A stretch of 64,000 nt of DNA from Clavaria fumosa (GCA_951802425.1 OX637796.1:558001-622000); one strand, 5' to 3'. Positions 41,857-53,542 are shown, counted from the first letter of the stretch. The notes: a model not told the origin generated them from the sequence alone. Numbers and translations are program-made.

Positions 41857-42480
41857 TCAGAGACGAGTGTATACAGAACCAAGAATGTTTTCAATCTCCA
41901 ATTCATCAGCTTGGATGTGACCCGGATAGGAAGGCTCCAGAGCTCGCATCTGAGTGATATAATCCTTCAGCTGTACAAAGATCCGTTTCTTCTGCATATC
42001 AGTTAGCTTGTGCCAGGTGTGGGTCAACTCGGGAGCACCGATATAGTCCATCACGATATATGTTTGACTGCCGATGATGAAGACATCATGCACACGAGGA
42101 AGGGGGATATGTGTATGGCTTGCGATGAATTCCATATTCGCAGCCTCGGCAAAGCAAGTGGCAGGGGTGAATTTCACCACAGTTCGAGGCCCAAACCGAC
42201 AAATTCCAGTGGAACCAAATGTCTGGTATAGATGAGATCCGAGACAAGTGCGCAAGCGAATGAGATTGCGTTCAGGGCGTGTGACAATGCGCAGATGGAG
42301 GGTGTTATTTAAAGAGCTCGCTGCATGACCAAAATCATGATGGTGTGGCATATTAAAGGAGGAACACATACAATTGTGTGATGACTGCTGAAGTTCAGCT
42401 TCAGCCCCCTCCAAATCTTGCTTCCCAGTTGCCGCTGCAAGTTCAACCAAATCAAGATGTGGTGACAGAGCTACGAACAA
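41857..42480 (-). pseudogene. APH-family kinase-like fragment (N-lobe)
   Basis: The minus strand encodes VVKFTPATCFAEAANMEFIA, then HTHIPLPRVHDVF, YIVMDYIGAPELTHTW and a helical stretch ending RALEPSYPGHI. This is the N-lobe and hinge of fungal APH-type phosphotransferases: a VxK lysine, an E-A-x-x-x-x-x-I-A helix, an IPxPRVxDVF strand and a Y-I-V-M-D-Y hinge. The frame stops at GSVYTRL before the catalytic loop, so the C-lobe is missing, either truncated or in an unseen exon. The first 45 residues look non-conserved; the real start may be the ATG near 42351. Confidence 0.6.
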
Positions 42481-42639
42481 AGTACGCCAAATGCTGGCAG
42501 TTACTGACCGTACAATGCACCATTAGAACCTTCGAGGTGGCGAGAATCATTCTCGTTCTCGTTCAACATGTTTGTTTGGATGGGAGTGTTGATACGTGTT
42601 GTCCCGCTGCGGCCCTTTCTCATTCCTTCTCCCTTACAT

Positions 42640-43197
42640 GCCACTAAAATCTTTGCCTCCGTCGACTCGTCCAGCGGATTCTGGACGGCCGATTCGGCCT
42701 CTGTCGTCATCAACGGGACCACCACCGCCCAGACCGGCAACACGGCAACCGTCAGCACCTCGGTCTGTCTCTTGGAAGACAATGTCATGAGCACGATCTA
42801 CACGCTCATCCCCGCGCGACGCGAGGCTGAACGAGAAGCACATCTGGCTCTATCCGGACGCTGCCCCCATCCCCACCGTCCAGCTCGCCGTTGGCTCGGG
42901 CATGTTCCCCATCATGCCTGACAACCTTGCATACGAGCCCACCGGCGGTGGGATGATCTTTGGCGGGATCCAGAGCAGCGGAACGACCACGGTTGACGTG
43001 TTTGGTGACGTGTTCCTGAAGGTCTTCCTTGTTCCATGTGCACGTGGACAGCTCAAAAAAATGCTAGCACGATTCTGCAGAACGTCTACGCCATCTTCGA
43101 CCAACGCGTCCTCCGCCTCGACGATCGTACCGAAACGTCAGATTCCAATTCCAGCGGAAACCCATCTCCCAATCTCGCACCCGCGCGCCCCACCTGA
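42640..43197 (+). pseudogene. A1 aspartic protease C-terminal half, inactivated
   Basis: Reads SGFWTADSASVVINGTT...CLLEDNVMSTIYTLIP, then after a frameshift near 42815 LYPDAAPIPTVQLAVGSG, MFPIMPDNLAYEP, GGMIFGGIQS and VDVFGDVFLK. A 59-bp intron (43022-43080) leads to NVYAIFDQRVLRL and TGA 43195-43197. This is the C-terminal lobe of a pepsin-like secreted protease. The second catalytic D-T-G triad is replaced by S-T-S in ATVSTSVCLLEDN, and the N-terminal lobe is absent. It is therefore a dead fragment. Confidence 0.7.
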
Positions 43198-43764
43198 CGC
43201 CGCACATGCGATCAAGTGCATGGTCCGCGAGACGCTTGCGACGCGGCGCTTCCCAAAGAGCATTTGCGGATGCGCGCGAGTTCGAGCTTGTTGCACAGCA
43301 CACGACCAACGGCGAAGGCGTCGACGTCAGGGCGGGGGCGGTCTCCACCCTGTGCCTCCCAACAGATTACAAGGGTGTATATAAGCCGTGCTTCGACGGA
43401 CTGCAAGCCACGGCTGAAGACGGTATCGGCGGTGACGGTGAGGGAGGTGACGACGACAACGACATGGAGGATGAGCATGGTGGTCACGGCGGATAATACA
43501 ATGCGATGGAGCGACAGGTCCAGCAGGGTATAACAGCAGGGATACGGTGAGCCGCTTCCCTCTTTCTATTTATTGTTTTTATTGCTAAGCAACACCGCAG
43601 CACGGCCCACGCTCACTTACAGCCGCGATCCATAGGACTATGACCCGCGGGTCGAGTTTCGACCTTGTGCACTCTAAGTGCCCGCACCACCGCAACACTG
43701 CCCACACTCCACGGGGGTGCATACGAGCCATGCTCCGAGGGACTGCGAGCCGCGGCTCATCTTA
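43198..43764. other. Gene debris with repeated shards
   Basis: No intact gene. A roughly 50-bp shard at 43365-43415 (gggtgtatataagccgtgcttcgacggactgcaagcc) recurs imperfectly at 43710-43760. Another at 43595-43640 (gcacggcccacgctcacttacagccgcgatcca) recurs at 45970-46015. The area appears to be patched from duplicated pieces. Confidence 0.45.
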
Positions 43765-44760
43765 TTTCCCCTAACAATATTTCCAAGTCTGCAACACCTC
43801 GGCGTGCACGCGGTCAAGTCTGCCCCCCCCCCCCAATATCCTCATGCCATTCGTGCTCCCCTTCCCCTCTCACGCACCTCGATCTCTCCGGCATACGCAC
43901 GACGCCCGCGCTGCTCGCCGCCCTCGGCGCATCGCCCTCTGTGCGCCTGCGCGCGCTCTCGCGCTGCGTTGCACTCACTAGCACAAGCGTGCGCAACCTC
44001 CTCGTGGGCTCCCCCGTCGCTGCGGGCATCGCAAAGCTCTCGCTCTATGGCAACCTCACATACCCATCCCCGCTCGACGCGGCTGTCCTGCGCGTCTTGC
44101 TTACCACTGCGCCATGTCTGAACAGCGGCGCAATGCGCTACCCTGATCTCTCCAGCGCACCTCTCACCGCGGATATGCTCCGCGATAACATGCCCTCCCA
44201 ACCACACCTCTGCTCCCTCGGACTTTCTTACATCCCGGACCTCCCGTTTGCCCTCATCGTCGCGTTTGTCAAGGCAAGGCCCCACTCCTCGAGGTCCTCA
44301 CGCTAGTTTCGACCTCCACGGAGCTCGCTTGCCGGACACACGCCGGCGGAGGCGGCCTGGCCGCCGCCCGCCGCTCGCGCTACACTCACAGCTCATCGAC
44401 CAGCTGCACAGGGGCTCCCACGGGCCCGCCGACGCGCCTGCGCGTCCTCGAGCTACTCGGGTGCGGCGCGGGTGCGTGGTGCATCGTGCGCAGCAAGGGC
44501 GCGTGGGTGGTACGTCGATGCCGCGAGCGGGTGGGTCGACGGTGTCATCCGGCGCGATCTCGATCGCGCGCACCCGCTCCGCGTTTCGGAGCAATTGGCG
44601 GATGCGAATGGGAACGTGAGCAGTGGAATCGGGTGACATGCGCGGAAGATGGAGGTGGGTGAGACCTTTTTTCTTTGTTTTCCTTTGTCATTGACGCTCG
44701 ACGCTTCCTAGGTCCTGCACGGGCATGGCATGCTCGGACGGACTGCACATGTCCAACGAC
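43765..44760 (+). pseudogene. Leucine-rich-repeat protein remnant
   Basis: LRR-like segments: PSLQHLGVHAVKS, then after a frame change at the C10 run (43827-43836) LTHLDLSGIRTTPALLAALG, RNLLVGSP, LSLYGNLTYPSPLDAAVLRV, YPDLSSAPLTADML and LGLSYIPDLPFALIVAFVKA. After further shifts come WYVDAASGWVDGVIRRDLDR, HPLRV and LADANGNVSSGIG, a TGA where W is expected (44633-44635 region), HARKME, a probable intron (about 44656-44711) and VLHGHGMLG. This order fits an F-box/LRR-type fungal protein whose C-terminal tail I recall as W-Y-V-D...W-V-D-G. Multiple frameshifts and a nonsense codon make it a pseudogene. Confidence 0.6.
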
Positions 44761-45292
44761 AGCGACGGCGAGCCGTTCAGCGTCGTCAGGCCCACGATCG
44801 GGCTCCCGCTCGACGAAATCCTCAGCACGGCCAACTCGGGCCACACTCCCGACTCCTGGTCCTCTGCCTCCAGCTCCAGCGGGAACAGCTCCGATCAGCA
44901 AAAACGCTCCAGCTCTCTCTTCTCCCACACGACCACGACGTTCCCATGCTTTCCGGCGATCCGATCGCCCCTGCCAATGCGTCGACTCCCAGTCCTAACG
45001 ACTATCACGGCACCAGTGCCCCCGGCTCGAGCCCGCGCGACATCGATAGCGGTGACGACTGGGACGACCTGACGGCCAGCCCCTCCCTCCACCACATTCT
45101 CTCTATCGCCCACCAACACTTCCAACAACGCCTCCTGCGACAACAACGCCAGTCCCCCTGCAATTGCAGCGCGCGCTCACCATGCGGACGCATCCCCTCA
45201 GTACGCGCTCCTTCGGGCCTGGAGCAACCGTCGCCAACGCTGTTGTCGCGCCAAAAAGTCATCGGCCAGCAAATGCCGTGTTGCATACAGCT
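44761..45292. other. Chimeric C/S-rich debris
   Basis: Open frames such as 44725-45072 (MSNDSDGEPFSVVRPTIGLPLDE inside) are serine-rich and unassigned. They could derive from another gene joined to the LRR remnant. Confidence 0.3.
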
Positions 45293-45669
45293 AGGCGCAC
45301 GAGTACGACTTCATCATGAGCCTGCCCCAGGCATACGAGACGATGGTCGGCGAGAACGCGACACTAATGTCGGGGGGCCAGGCGCAGCGGCTGCAAATAG
45401 CGCTAGCGCTCTCGCGGCCGTCCAAGATACTGATTCTGGACGGATTTACCTCCGCGCCAGACCCGACGAACCAGATAGCGGTCATGGAGACGATACGGAG
45501 CGCACGGAAGGGACGCACGACGACTATGGTGAGTCACAAGCTGCAGGTGATGCAGATCTGCGACCACATATTGCTCGTCCATGAGGGCGGCATCGGGGAG
45601 AGCGGTTCTGACGACGAGTTGATGGCGCTGAACGGACAATTTACTAGTCTTGCGCGAGGCGGGGAGTGA
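45293..45669 (+). pseudogene. ABC transporter nucleotide-binding domain fragment (Ste6-like)
   Basis: About 120 residues from the end of an ABC ATPase: GENATLMSGGQAQRLQIALAL (signature LSGGQ as MSGGQ), Walker B ILILDGFTSAPD, and the H-loop TMVSHKLQVMQICDHILLVHEG. The catalytic glutamate after Walker B is glycine (LDG instead of LDE), so it could not hydrolyse ATP normally. The wording SGGQAQRLQIA and HKLQVMQ-CD-ILLV is closest to my recollection of a-factor exporter (Ste6) type half-domains. The frame begins right after a stop, with no Walker A, so it is a truncated copy. Confidence 0.65.
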
Positions 45670-46407
45670 GCTGGAGAATGAAGGCGCAAACAAAAAAAAA
45701 ACATTCGTTTTCTGGTCGCTTAACTGACGATCGGAACGCGTTCCCGTCGCGGTATTACTTTCTCGATCTGTCAGTCCGCACTCTTTTTGATCCAGGTGAC
45801 CGTTATGCTCTCGTTGTTTGCAATTGTCTCACGAAATGCCAGCCCTTCTATTGCCTCCCTTTCGAACAGTCAGTACTGACTGTACCAAGCTAGAAGATGT
45901 CGATTCTCGTACGGGTGATGAATTCAAGACCAAGCCGATTGATAAAGTCTATCTCGCCCTGTGCCTTTTGGCACGGCCCACGCTCACCCACAGCCGCGGT
46001 CCACAGAACTAGCCCGGTCTGCCCGGTGATGTTTAACCGCATCTGCAACGCCTCCCCCTCCGCTTTCGCTGCATCCACCGCAATTGGTACGCATTCCGTT
46101 CAGGCATATGGATTCGATCGATCCCTCCCAGCCGATTCTCAGCCTGCCCCCTGCGTACCACGGCGCCTCCGATCGCTTCCAGCCGCTGCACATGTTCTTC
46201 TGCCACCCTCACATCCATATCCGCCCTCGCCTACCTCGCTCACCGCTCGCAATTGCTAACCCACATAGCGACCCCATATACCGTGCCCGCCGCACCACCT
46301 GTGCGCGCACGCTCGCACGCTGCCCGGCAAGGCGCATCGAGCCGCCCAGCGCACCGTTTCTTGAACGTGCCACTTCATCTTAGCAACGGCTGAAGTGCTT
46401 CGCTACT
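45670..46407. other. Gene debris, unassigned
   Basis: No supported gene. It includes the second copy of the 'cacggcccacgctcacccacagccgcggtcc' shard (45970-46015) and short proline-rich frames on the plus strand. Confidence 0.35.
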
Positions 46408-47036
46408 TATCAGGGAACGTGGCAATTTATGGCAGCTCGGTTGCTAATGAGCCCGACACTGCTGGTCCACGAGCTTACAGACGATCTGGAATCGTTTCTG
46501 CACGTGCTGAGTTGGGTGGCCCTGTGATACATGCCTCATGAATTGACCGCCGACGACCTGACCAAAACCATGAATGACATATTCGAAGACTCCTGGAAGG
46601 TTGAGCAGGGTAATAAGGGAGGAGTAAACAAGGCAGCCGGCCTTGTCGCTGGCCGGATTTTGACAAGTGGATTTGTCAATGACAAAATACACGCTCTCCT
46701 GAAGACGCTGACCACGACTTTCGCCGTTCGCTATCAGAAGCCCCCAACTGAGGAAGAACTCGACGAGTATCAGGAGTCACAGCAGCCTCAGAATCAGGGA
46801 AACCCCCTCCTCGCTTCTATTGCGTTTAAATCGTACGCTGGAAGGTATAACGCAACCAGAAGAATCTGAAGACCTCCGATTGGGCCCTGGAGACATTCAG
46901 AGCAGCACTCGTGAATCGCGATGCATGGCCATCTTCGGATGCAAGTCAACCGAACGCGCAGGCCCACATGCCCTATCCGAGCCTGAAGAGGAAGTCCGAA
47001 GCGTCTGAGGGGCCACGGAAGCGGTCTGCTCGATGA
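46408..47036 (+). pseudogene. FunK1-like protein kinase C-lobe remnant
   Basis: Reads YQGTWQFMAARLLMSP, ELTDDLESFLHVLSWVAL, then TGA (46525-46527) and, in the same frame, YMPHELTADDLTKTMNDIFED and GGVNKAAGLVAGR. After a small frameshift near 46850 come NLKTSDWALETFRAAL and a basic tail with KRKSEASEGPRKRSAR, ending TGA 47034-47036. The G-T-W-Q-F-M and D-D-L-E-S-F blocks are hallmarks of FunK1 kinases, a family expanded in Agaricomycetes. The N-lobe and catalytic loop are absent. The stop replaces an expected arginine (CGA to TGA). Confidence 0.8.
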
Positions 47037-47533
47037 AACAGTGGCGACAACATTGACAAGATAAAATAGACATCACTTGCATTGTTTCCCTTGCATGTAC
47101 AGTAGCTACCCACTCCCAATTCCCTTCAATGTGTACACGGATTGCCGACTGTAAGCCCGATGAGGTCCTTAACTAATAATTGTACTGCCAGTCTCCCCTG
47201 ATATCGGAATGAAGTCCGCTTGGAAATGACAAGACTGGAACTTCACGCCGTGACGTTTGCCAAATGTCGATTTCCAAGCACCATCGCGGCAGACATAAAT
47301 CAACATCCACCCAACTCAGCCTGCCAGCACTCCCATAAGATACCCTCTGCGCATTGTTGCCCAGAACTGGGGCCAATTCTGGCGAACAGGGAACATAGGT
47401 GCTGGGCGCTGAGGCAATGATCAGAGCCCTTGACTTTTGACGGGTCAGCGCCGATCGCGACACAGGTTCATCCTGATGACATCACGAGCAGCTTAAATTT
47501 GATAATCAAGACTCTAAATCTGTACGACTATGT
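47037..47533. other. Intergenic, no gene seen
   Basis: Short frames on both strands without recognisable domains. Composition is close to average for the window. Confidence 0.5.
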
Positions 47534-48227
47534 GTGCATTTCTTGTGTCCGCCACTGATGGGTGACCCATCCCTGAGGGCAGGACCCTTGGAAGTCGCAG
47601 GAGGGGGAGCACCCTCCTATCCGTCGTACCAGACATTGCCACTGACAATGGCAAGAGTGGGTGCACCTCCTCCCATTAGGGAGTTTATAGAGACCGGGGA
47701 GCCATTGCTCCCCCAGGAGCTGTGGCTCTCCATTGTAGGGGAGAAGGGGGAAATTCCCCCTATGAATCCAAAAGGCAACAGAGGCGCAGTGTCAGACCTG
47801 CACTGCTGGGCCACTGACATAAGGATGGGTGGCCATCTGGCACACCATAATGTCATGCGCACTGTCTCGGGCCTGAATGTGGTGCCTGTTCCTAGCTATG
47901 GCCGTAGCCCTCTTTGTGTCAAAGGGGACCTACACACAGGCCATCAAAGGGAGAGTCCTCCCTGTACGACATTCCAGGCTCTGGAACACCAAAATAATGC
48001 CAACCATCGCACAGGCGTTTGCAGACTCTGGAGTCTCTGTTGAGGAAACAGAGCTCTGGGACAAATTTGTACTCGTGTGGGCACACAAGTACATGCGAAG
48101 GGGGAATGCCCCCTTAGACAATGACATCCAGCTGGTGCTGGGTGAACGGGAGAAGCCTCCCATACCTCCCTGGACATATGCACTGCTAGAGTGCATAGGG
48201 CGTGGGGCACGTCCATGCCATCTATGA
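47534..48227 (+). pseudogene. Unknown ORF broken by one frameshift
   Basis: Two overlapping frames read as one protein if the frame changes near 47920-47930, at the 'aaaggggac' run. The first frame contains PPIREFIETGEPLLPQELWL and AVSDLHCWATDIRMGGHLAH. The second contains GTYTQAIKGRVLPVRHSRLW and ETELWDKFVLVWAHKYMRRG. Continuous, non-repetitive protein-like sequence on both sides argues for a real former gene of at least 230 codons. I do not recognise the family; it may be an element protein. The 3' end is TGA 48225-48227. Confidence 0.45.
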
Positions 48228-48309
48228 TTGAGCAAGAAGACAGGAGATGAATGGAGGGGCAATGTGCCCCTGGAAGACAGTGGAAGCACATCCACTGTTA
48301 GAAACCCCC

Positions 48310-48540
48310 TAGGGCTGCCTCCTATGCAAGGTCATCCTGCTGCTGACTAAGAGGTCACCCTGCCTCTTATGGGAGGCCACCCTGCCTCCTATGCAAGGTC
48401 ACCCTGCTGCTGACTAAGAGGTCACCCTTCCTTCTATGGGAGGCCACCCTGCCTCCTATGCAAGGTCATCCTGCCTCTATGGAAGGTCACCCTGCTGACT
48501 AAGAGGTCACCCTGCCTCCTATGGGAGGCACCTTGTTAGT
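48310..48540. repeat. Tandem repeat, 'aggtcaccctgcctcctatgg' type
   Basis: About seven degenerate units alternating 'gaggtcaccctgc' and 'ctcctatgcaaggtca/gggaggcca', roughly 20-30 bp each. Non-coding. Confidence 0.75.
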
Positions 48541-49205
48541 CTGCAGACACCCCATTATTCAGTTAGTGTTACCCACCAATCACACCCACTAATCACAGTA
48601 AACATTCCCTGGGAAATCCATCATGGGTTGCCAGGGTGACCAACCAATAGCAACATGTAACCTAACATACCCTATCATCACCCTCCTAACTCACCATCAC
48701 TTTGCAGGCACAATCAGAGTGGCCACCCTGGTCACCCTGGCATTCCATAATAGATTTCTGATGCAATACTACCAACACTAAAAATTTACAAAAAACATTG
48801 AAACACAATAAAAAACCCTTCAACAACACCTCCCAAACCTTGTGTATGCACTCTAAAATCATTAAAAACTATTAAAAACCATTAAACAACACTAAAAATT
48901 TACAAAAAACATTAAAAAACAATAAAAAACCCTTCAACAACACCTCAGATCATCGACCCATGTGCATCCCCTGCTGATCATCCTTCACCCATATTGTATA
49001 TTCACATGAATCTGCAACCCACCTTAAGAAATGCAATTTTCTTTCCACATTTCATCAGTATTTCTTGTCCACATGGATGACACTGCTATGCCTTCCTGTC
49101 TCCACTACCAACTAAGGGCCTTCTTCCTCCATTCCATCTAGCATCCATTCAAGCCCTCATCCATCTGAGTTTGCTTATTTGGATCCTCCTCTGAAGGAGG
49201 GGGTA
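48541..49205. other. AT-rich DNA with direct repeats; dispersed repeat partner
   Basis: 48775-48835 and 48886-48947 are direct copies (aacactaaaaatttacaaaaaacatt...caataaaaaacccttcaacaacacctc). 49035-49170 is the inverted partner of 38632-38770. 'ctgaaggagggggtactgg' at 49190-49208 resembles a polypurine tract next to an LTR start. Confidence 0.5.
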
Positions 49206-50640
49206 CTGGTGCAGCCAATTTTGTGTCTGTGTCCACATCCTGCTGGGCCCTGCCCTGGTCCTCCAGGCAGGGTGTCACACAGGGTGTCTTAGGATGGCCC
49301 TGGGGCCTCCAAGATACCTACAGCTCCGGAAAGACCCTTGCCTTCTATTCCCCAACATTCTCTCCTCCTTCCTCTCAGTCATGCCCTCCAGTTCTCTCTG
49401 CCATGCCAGCCCCTGGCAAGATCCTGTGTCCAGTTGAGTACCACCTTTGTCTATTTGCTGGGTCCAGGTTCAGATGGTCCAGTGAACCCAGAGGTAGATA
49501 CAGGTGGCTCTGGACCTCAACCCTCCATGGTCTGAGTCCGATGCATGGTGCTGGGCCCCACTCTCATTCCTGTCAGGTGCTTGGGCACCCATTTTGCCAA
49601 TCCTCTTGGCCAGCAGGCACTGCGTGAACCTGCTGTTGTTCCTCTTGGCCAGCAGGCCCTGCCCCCACATGCGGGGGATGCTGCACCCCACTCTAGGGTC
49701 TTGTGCCTGCTGCAGCTGTGGTCCTTCAGCTCTGCATGCAGATGCTGCTCCCCACTCTGTGGGATCGTGCCCAGCCTCGGCTGTGGCCCCTCAAGTCCTG
49801 TGCTGGGATCTCTCACATTGCATGTGTCCCCACCAACCCTGTTGGCCAGCAGGCATTGCATATGCCCACCATTGGTCCTCCAGGCCAGCAGGCTCTGATG
49901 TCACCTCCCACTATGGGACTTGTGCCTGGCCGCAACTGCAGTCTTTCAGCTCCTGTGCTCAAGTGCTGCCCCCCCCCACCACTCTGTGGGTCCAGCTATG
50001 GATCTGTGGCCTAGCACCCAGCCTGGCTGTGGCCCCTCAGATCCTGTGCCTGGGTCTCTACATCATATACGTGACTCCATCTGACCCTCTTGGCTGGACT
50101 TGTGCAGCTGTTGCTACACTCCTTCAGCTGATGTTCCCCATGTTGGGGGCTTATCTCAGCTCCACAGACTTGTGCCCAGTGTCAGCTGCAGCCCCTTGAG
50201 TCCTCTGCCCAGCTGCAGCCATAGGTTGCCCCCTCAGCTCGCCTCTCCCTTGGCTCGCCTCTCCCTTGGCTCCCATGTGCAGATGCCACTCTCTCTGTGG
50301 TCTTGCACCTGGCTGGGGCTGCGATCCCTCTGGACTTGTGTTCAGCTGCAGCTGTGGTCCCTCACCCAAGCTGGATGCTGCTTTCTCTCTGTGTGAGCAT
50401 CTGTGGCTGTGATATTGTGCCTGGCTGCAGCCACAGTCCCTGGCTCCTGTGTGGGGATGCCATGGTGCACTTGAGGCTTTTTCCCTCTCTGTGGACTCAC
50501 ATGCAGCTGTGGCTGGGTCCCTGAAATCCTGCATTCAGATGCTGCTCCTCAGCCCCAGAACATGGCCACTGCTCCTCACTTTGCCCTTCTGCAGCTGTGG
50601 CCCCTCAACTCCTGCACATGAATGGTCCCATGTAATTCAA
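49206..50640. repeat. Low-complexity CTGTGG/CAGCTGTGG repeats
   Basis: Degenerate repeat of about 80-100 bp with recurring 'ggcagctgtggcccctcag', 'tcctgtgctggg' and 'gatgctgctcccc'. The 231-codon frame at 49504-50199 is Cys/Pro/Ser/Trp-rich repeat translation and not a credible protein. Confidence 0.6.
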
Positions 50641-50819
50641 TAAATATCATTGCTAATTTAACCTGTCCCTCAGGCCCCTCACATGGGTGCTGCTTCCCCA
50701 TTTCCAGCCCCAGTGTCATCGTCATCAACATGTTTGCGCCCATGGATACATGAGTACAGATTTTTTTGAGTACAAGTACAGATATGCCCAAAAGTATCCA
50801 TGGATTACCCATGCAGATC

Positions 50820-51430
50820 CCTAATCTCATATGCATCTGATAAGCATACATACTGGGCAAGTGGGCATGCATATAATACTCACATATCATTTGTATATGA
50901 TATAGACATGTTACAGAATGTACACATATTGTATGCATCCAATATGCATATTGGATGCATACAATATGTGTACATTCTGTAACATGTCTATATCATATAC
51001 AAATGATATGTATGTATTATATGCATGCCCACTCACCCAGAATGTATGCATATCATATGCATATCATATGCATACATTCTGGGTGAGTGGGCATGCATAT
51101 ACATCATTGGAGTATATGATATATGCATGCCCACTCACCCAGAATGTACACATATTGTATGCATACAATATGCATGCATTCCAGGTGAGTGGGCATGCAT
51201 ATACATCATTTGTATATGGTATATATGTGCCCACTCACCCAGAATGCATGCATATGATATGTGTATGATATGTGTGTATTCCTGGTGAGTGGGCATGCAT
51301 ATATATCATTTGTATATGATATATGCATGCCCACTCAACCTATGATATACACATGCCCACTCACCCAGAATGTACGCATATCGTACGCATATGATATGCA
51401 TACATTCCTGGCAAGTGGGCATGCATATCA
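50820..51430. repeat. Satellite C, second block
   Basis: The same 100-bp dyad-containing monomers as at 30840-32290 (gtgagtgggcatgcatatacatcatttgtatatg...acccagaatg). A central turn-around at 50940-51060 makes a local palindrome. It abuts the large palindrome at 51435. Confidence 0.85.
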
Positions 51431-51434
51431 CCAC

Positions 51435-52493
51435 ATCCTGTAGTTTTGATATATCATATGCACCAAATTGATGCATTTGAGTGATGAACAATTAGCATCA
51501 ATTGGTGCATGCACCTGATGTATCACTTTGGAGCATCTGATGCATTACCTTGTGGATGGTACATCTGATATATCATGATGCCAGATGATGCATCTGCCAT
51601 AGCCATAGACAGTGAATGTATCATGCATACATAATGTTGATGTATCAGCATGTCAGCATCTGATATATTGTTGAAGCTGTTCTGGAAATTTGGCACATCT
51701 GATATAACATGGACATTCAATACATCACTGCCAATGCTTATCCAAAAATGAATAAAAAAGCGGATTTATTATCATTAAACTTAAACTTATTAATGTATTA
51801 CAGTAATGACTAATATTAAATCTATTTCTATATAAATTCTATTTATTCACGCTCTATCACAAGTCCTGAAGTTGGGAGAAAGTGGGGGGGGAAGCAGGGC
51901 AAGTTGCTGTATTTATATGCCGCACTTTTGTGGCTGTGCAAATGCGTGACATGGTAACACCTAATCAACGTTACCACGTCACGCGTTTGCACAGCCACAA
52001 AGCGTGGCATATAAATACAGCAACTTGCCCTGCTTCCCCCCCCCACTTTCTCCCAACTTCAGGACTTGTGATAGAGTGTGAATAAATAGAATTTATATAG
52101 AAATAGATTTAATATTAGTCATTACTGTAATACATTAATAAGTTTAAGTTTAATGATAATAAATCCGCTTTTTTATTCATTTTTGGATAAGCATTGGCAG
52201 TGATGTATTGAATGTCCATGTTATATCAGATGTGCCAAATTTCCAGAACAGCTTCAACAATATATCAGATGCTGACATGCTGATACATCAACATTATGTA
52301 TGCATGATACATTCACTGTCTATGGCTATGGCAGATGCATCATCTGGCATCATGATATATCAGATGTACCATCCACAAGGTAATGCATCAGATGCTCCAA
52401 AGTGATACATCAGGTGCATGCACCAATTGGTGCTAATTGTTCATCACTCAAATGCATCAATTTGGTGCATATGATATATCAAAACTACAGGAT
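51435..52493. repeat. Palindrome, 524-bp arms, 11-bp loop
   Basis: Arms 51435-51958 and 51970-52493 pair with a constant sum of 103928 from the outer ends (atcctgtagttttgatatatc and its complement) to the centre (ggtaac/gttacc), so there is no net indel. The loop is acctaatcaac-like (51959-51969). Mismatches are few, for example near 51925 (acttttgtgg versus the mirrored ccacaaagcg) and tgcgtgacatgg versus ccacgtcacgcg. Each arm holds a TATA-like 'atataaatac' close to the centre. No TIR family or target duplication is recognised. Confidence 0.95.
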
Positions 52494-53241
52494 CGCCTGG
52501 TTCGAGGGGAAGAAAATGGTATCGCCCCGGATATCGTCTTTGCCCCAGCTGCGGCAGCTGTGGGCTGTGGTGCTACATCTTTGGGTTGTAGGCAATCACA
52601 CCAGAGGACTGAAGAGATCCTCGGCGACCGATGACAGCTGCGACAACGTACTTGGGCATACACGATGATCTTGCAGATGACGGTGTGCATGCGAGCGGTG
52701 TCATGAGCCAGAGAGTCTAGGACTCCGCTGGAGTGAAGGCTAGTCAGTTAGTGCCATATGGAGGCAAGGAGAGGCTTGGGCGAGCAGGAGAACTGCGTTG
52801 CCCCCACACCCCACTTTGAGGCCTCCAGAAGCGAGCTGTGACGACAGCTACACAGACTACACGGCAGCGGCGGTTGCCCGTGCCGTTGGATAGAAAGGGC
52901 TGCATCGGACAGCACCTAGGCAACCAACCACCAACAATAGCGCGAGCGGGTGCAAGTGGCAAGACTTTAGCCCAGAGCATGCCAGCTAGCGAGCGAAGAA
53001 GGTGGAGACTATGCGGACTCTGTCCACTTCCACCTGCACCTGTCCTGCATGGTCCTCCTATGGTCCTCGCTGGCCCTGTGCTCGGTGATTGGCACCACTC
53101 ACACTTGCTTGCCTTGGAATCACCTGCTCGCATCCACACGTGGACTCCGACGGTCCTCGCTGAACTGTGCATCTTGATTGGTCCTGGCTCGCTTGCTTCA
53201 GTTCCCACTGTAGCCCATTCAGTCACTGTGTTGTCTTGTGG
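52494..53241. other. Unassigned DNA with inverted partner beyond the copia element
   Basis: 52500-52640 holds an open frame with GIAPDIVFAPAAAAVGCG that I cannot assign. 52855-53095 is similar, in reverse complement, to 58345-58495 (shared: ctctgtccacttccacctgcacctgtcctgc and the ggttgcccgtgccgttg block). The copia element therefore sits between two inverted segments. Confidence 0.5.
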
Positions 53242-53246
53242 TCCAT

Positions 53247-53534
53247 TAAGAGCACCAGATAAGGCAGATCACGACCGACTGGGAGGCGACAGGAGTTGTA
53301 TTCGTACTGCTACTGTCCTTATATACATCCTCCATAGTTATGTGCCTTAGTACTATGATGCGACAGTAGTCGCGCTACTGTGATGCGTACATTCCCTATG
53401 CTACAGTCGTTGCTTATGTAATCTACTACTTTACACTATCTCGTATGAGCACAACACGCTATAAGTTAGTTACAGTTACTAGTAGTACAAGTTATACATC
53501 GGATGGATCTTCGTAATCCTTGAATACTCCAACA
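53247..53534 (-). repeat. Copia 3' LTR
   Basis: 288 bp, compared base by base with the right LTR: differences are aacacgc/aacgcgc, ggatgg/ggacgg and cttcgt/ctttgt. It contains the dyad gcgacagtagtcgcgctactgt and a TATA-like 'cttatatacat' (53320). Confidence 0.9.
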
Positions 53535-53542
53535 TACCCCCT

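Noticed and set aside
49504..50199. 231-codon Cys/Pro/Trp-rich ORF
   Set aside because: Derived from degenerate CAGCTGTGG repeats with other frames also open; no domain.
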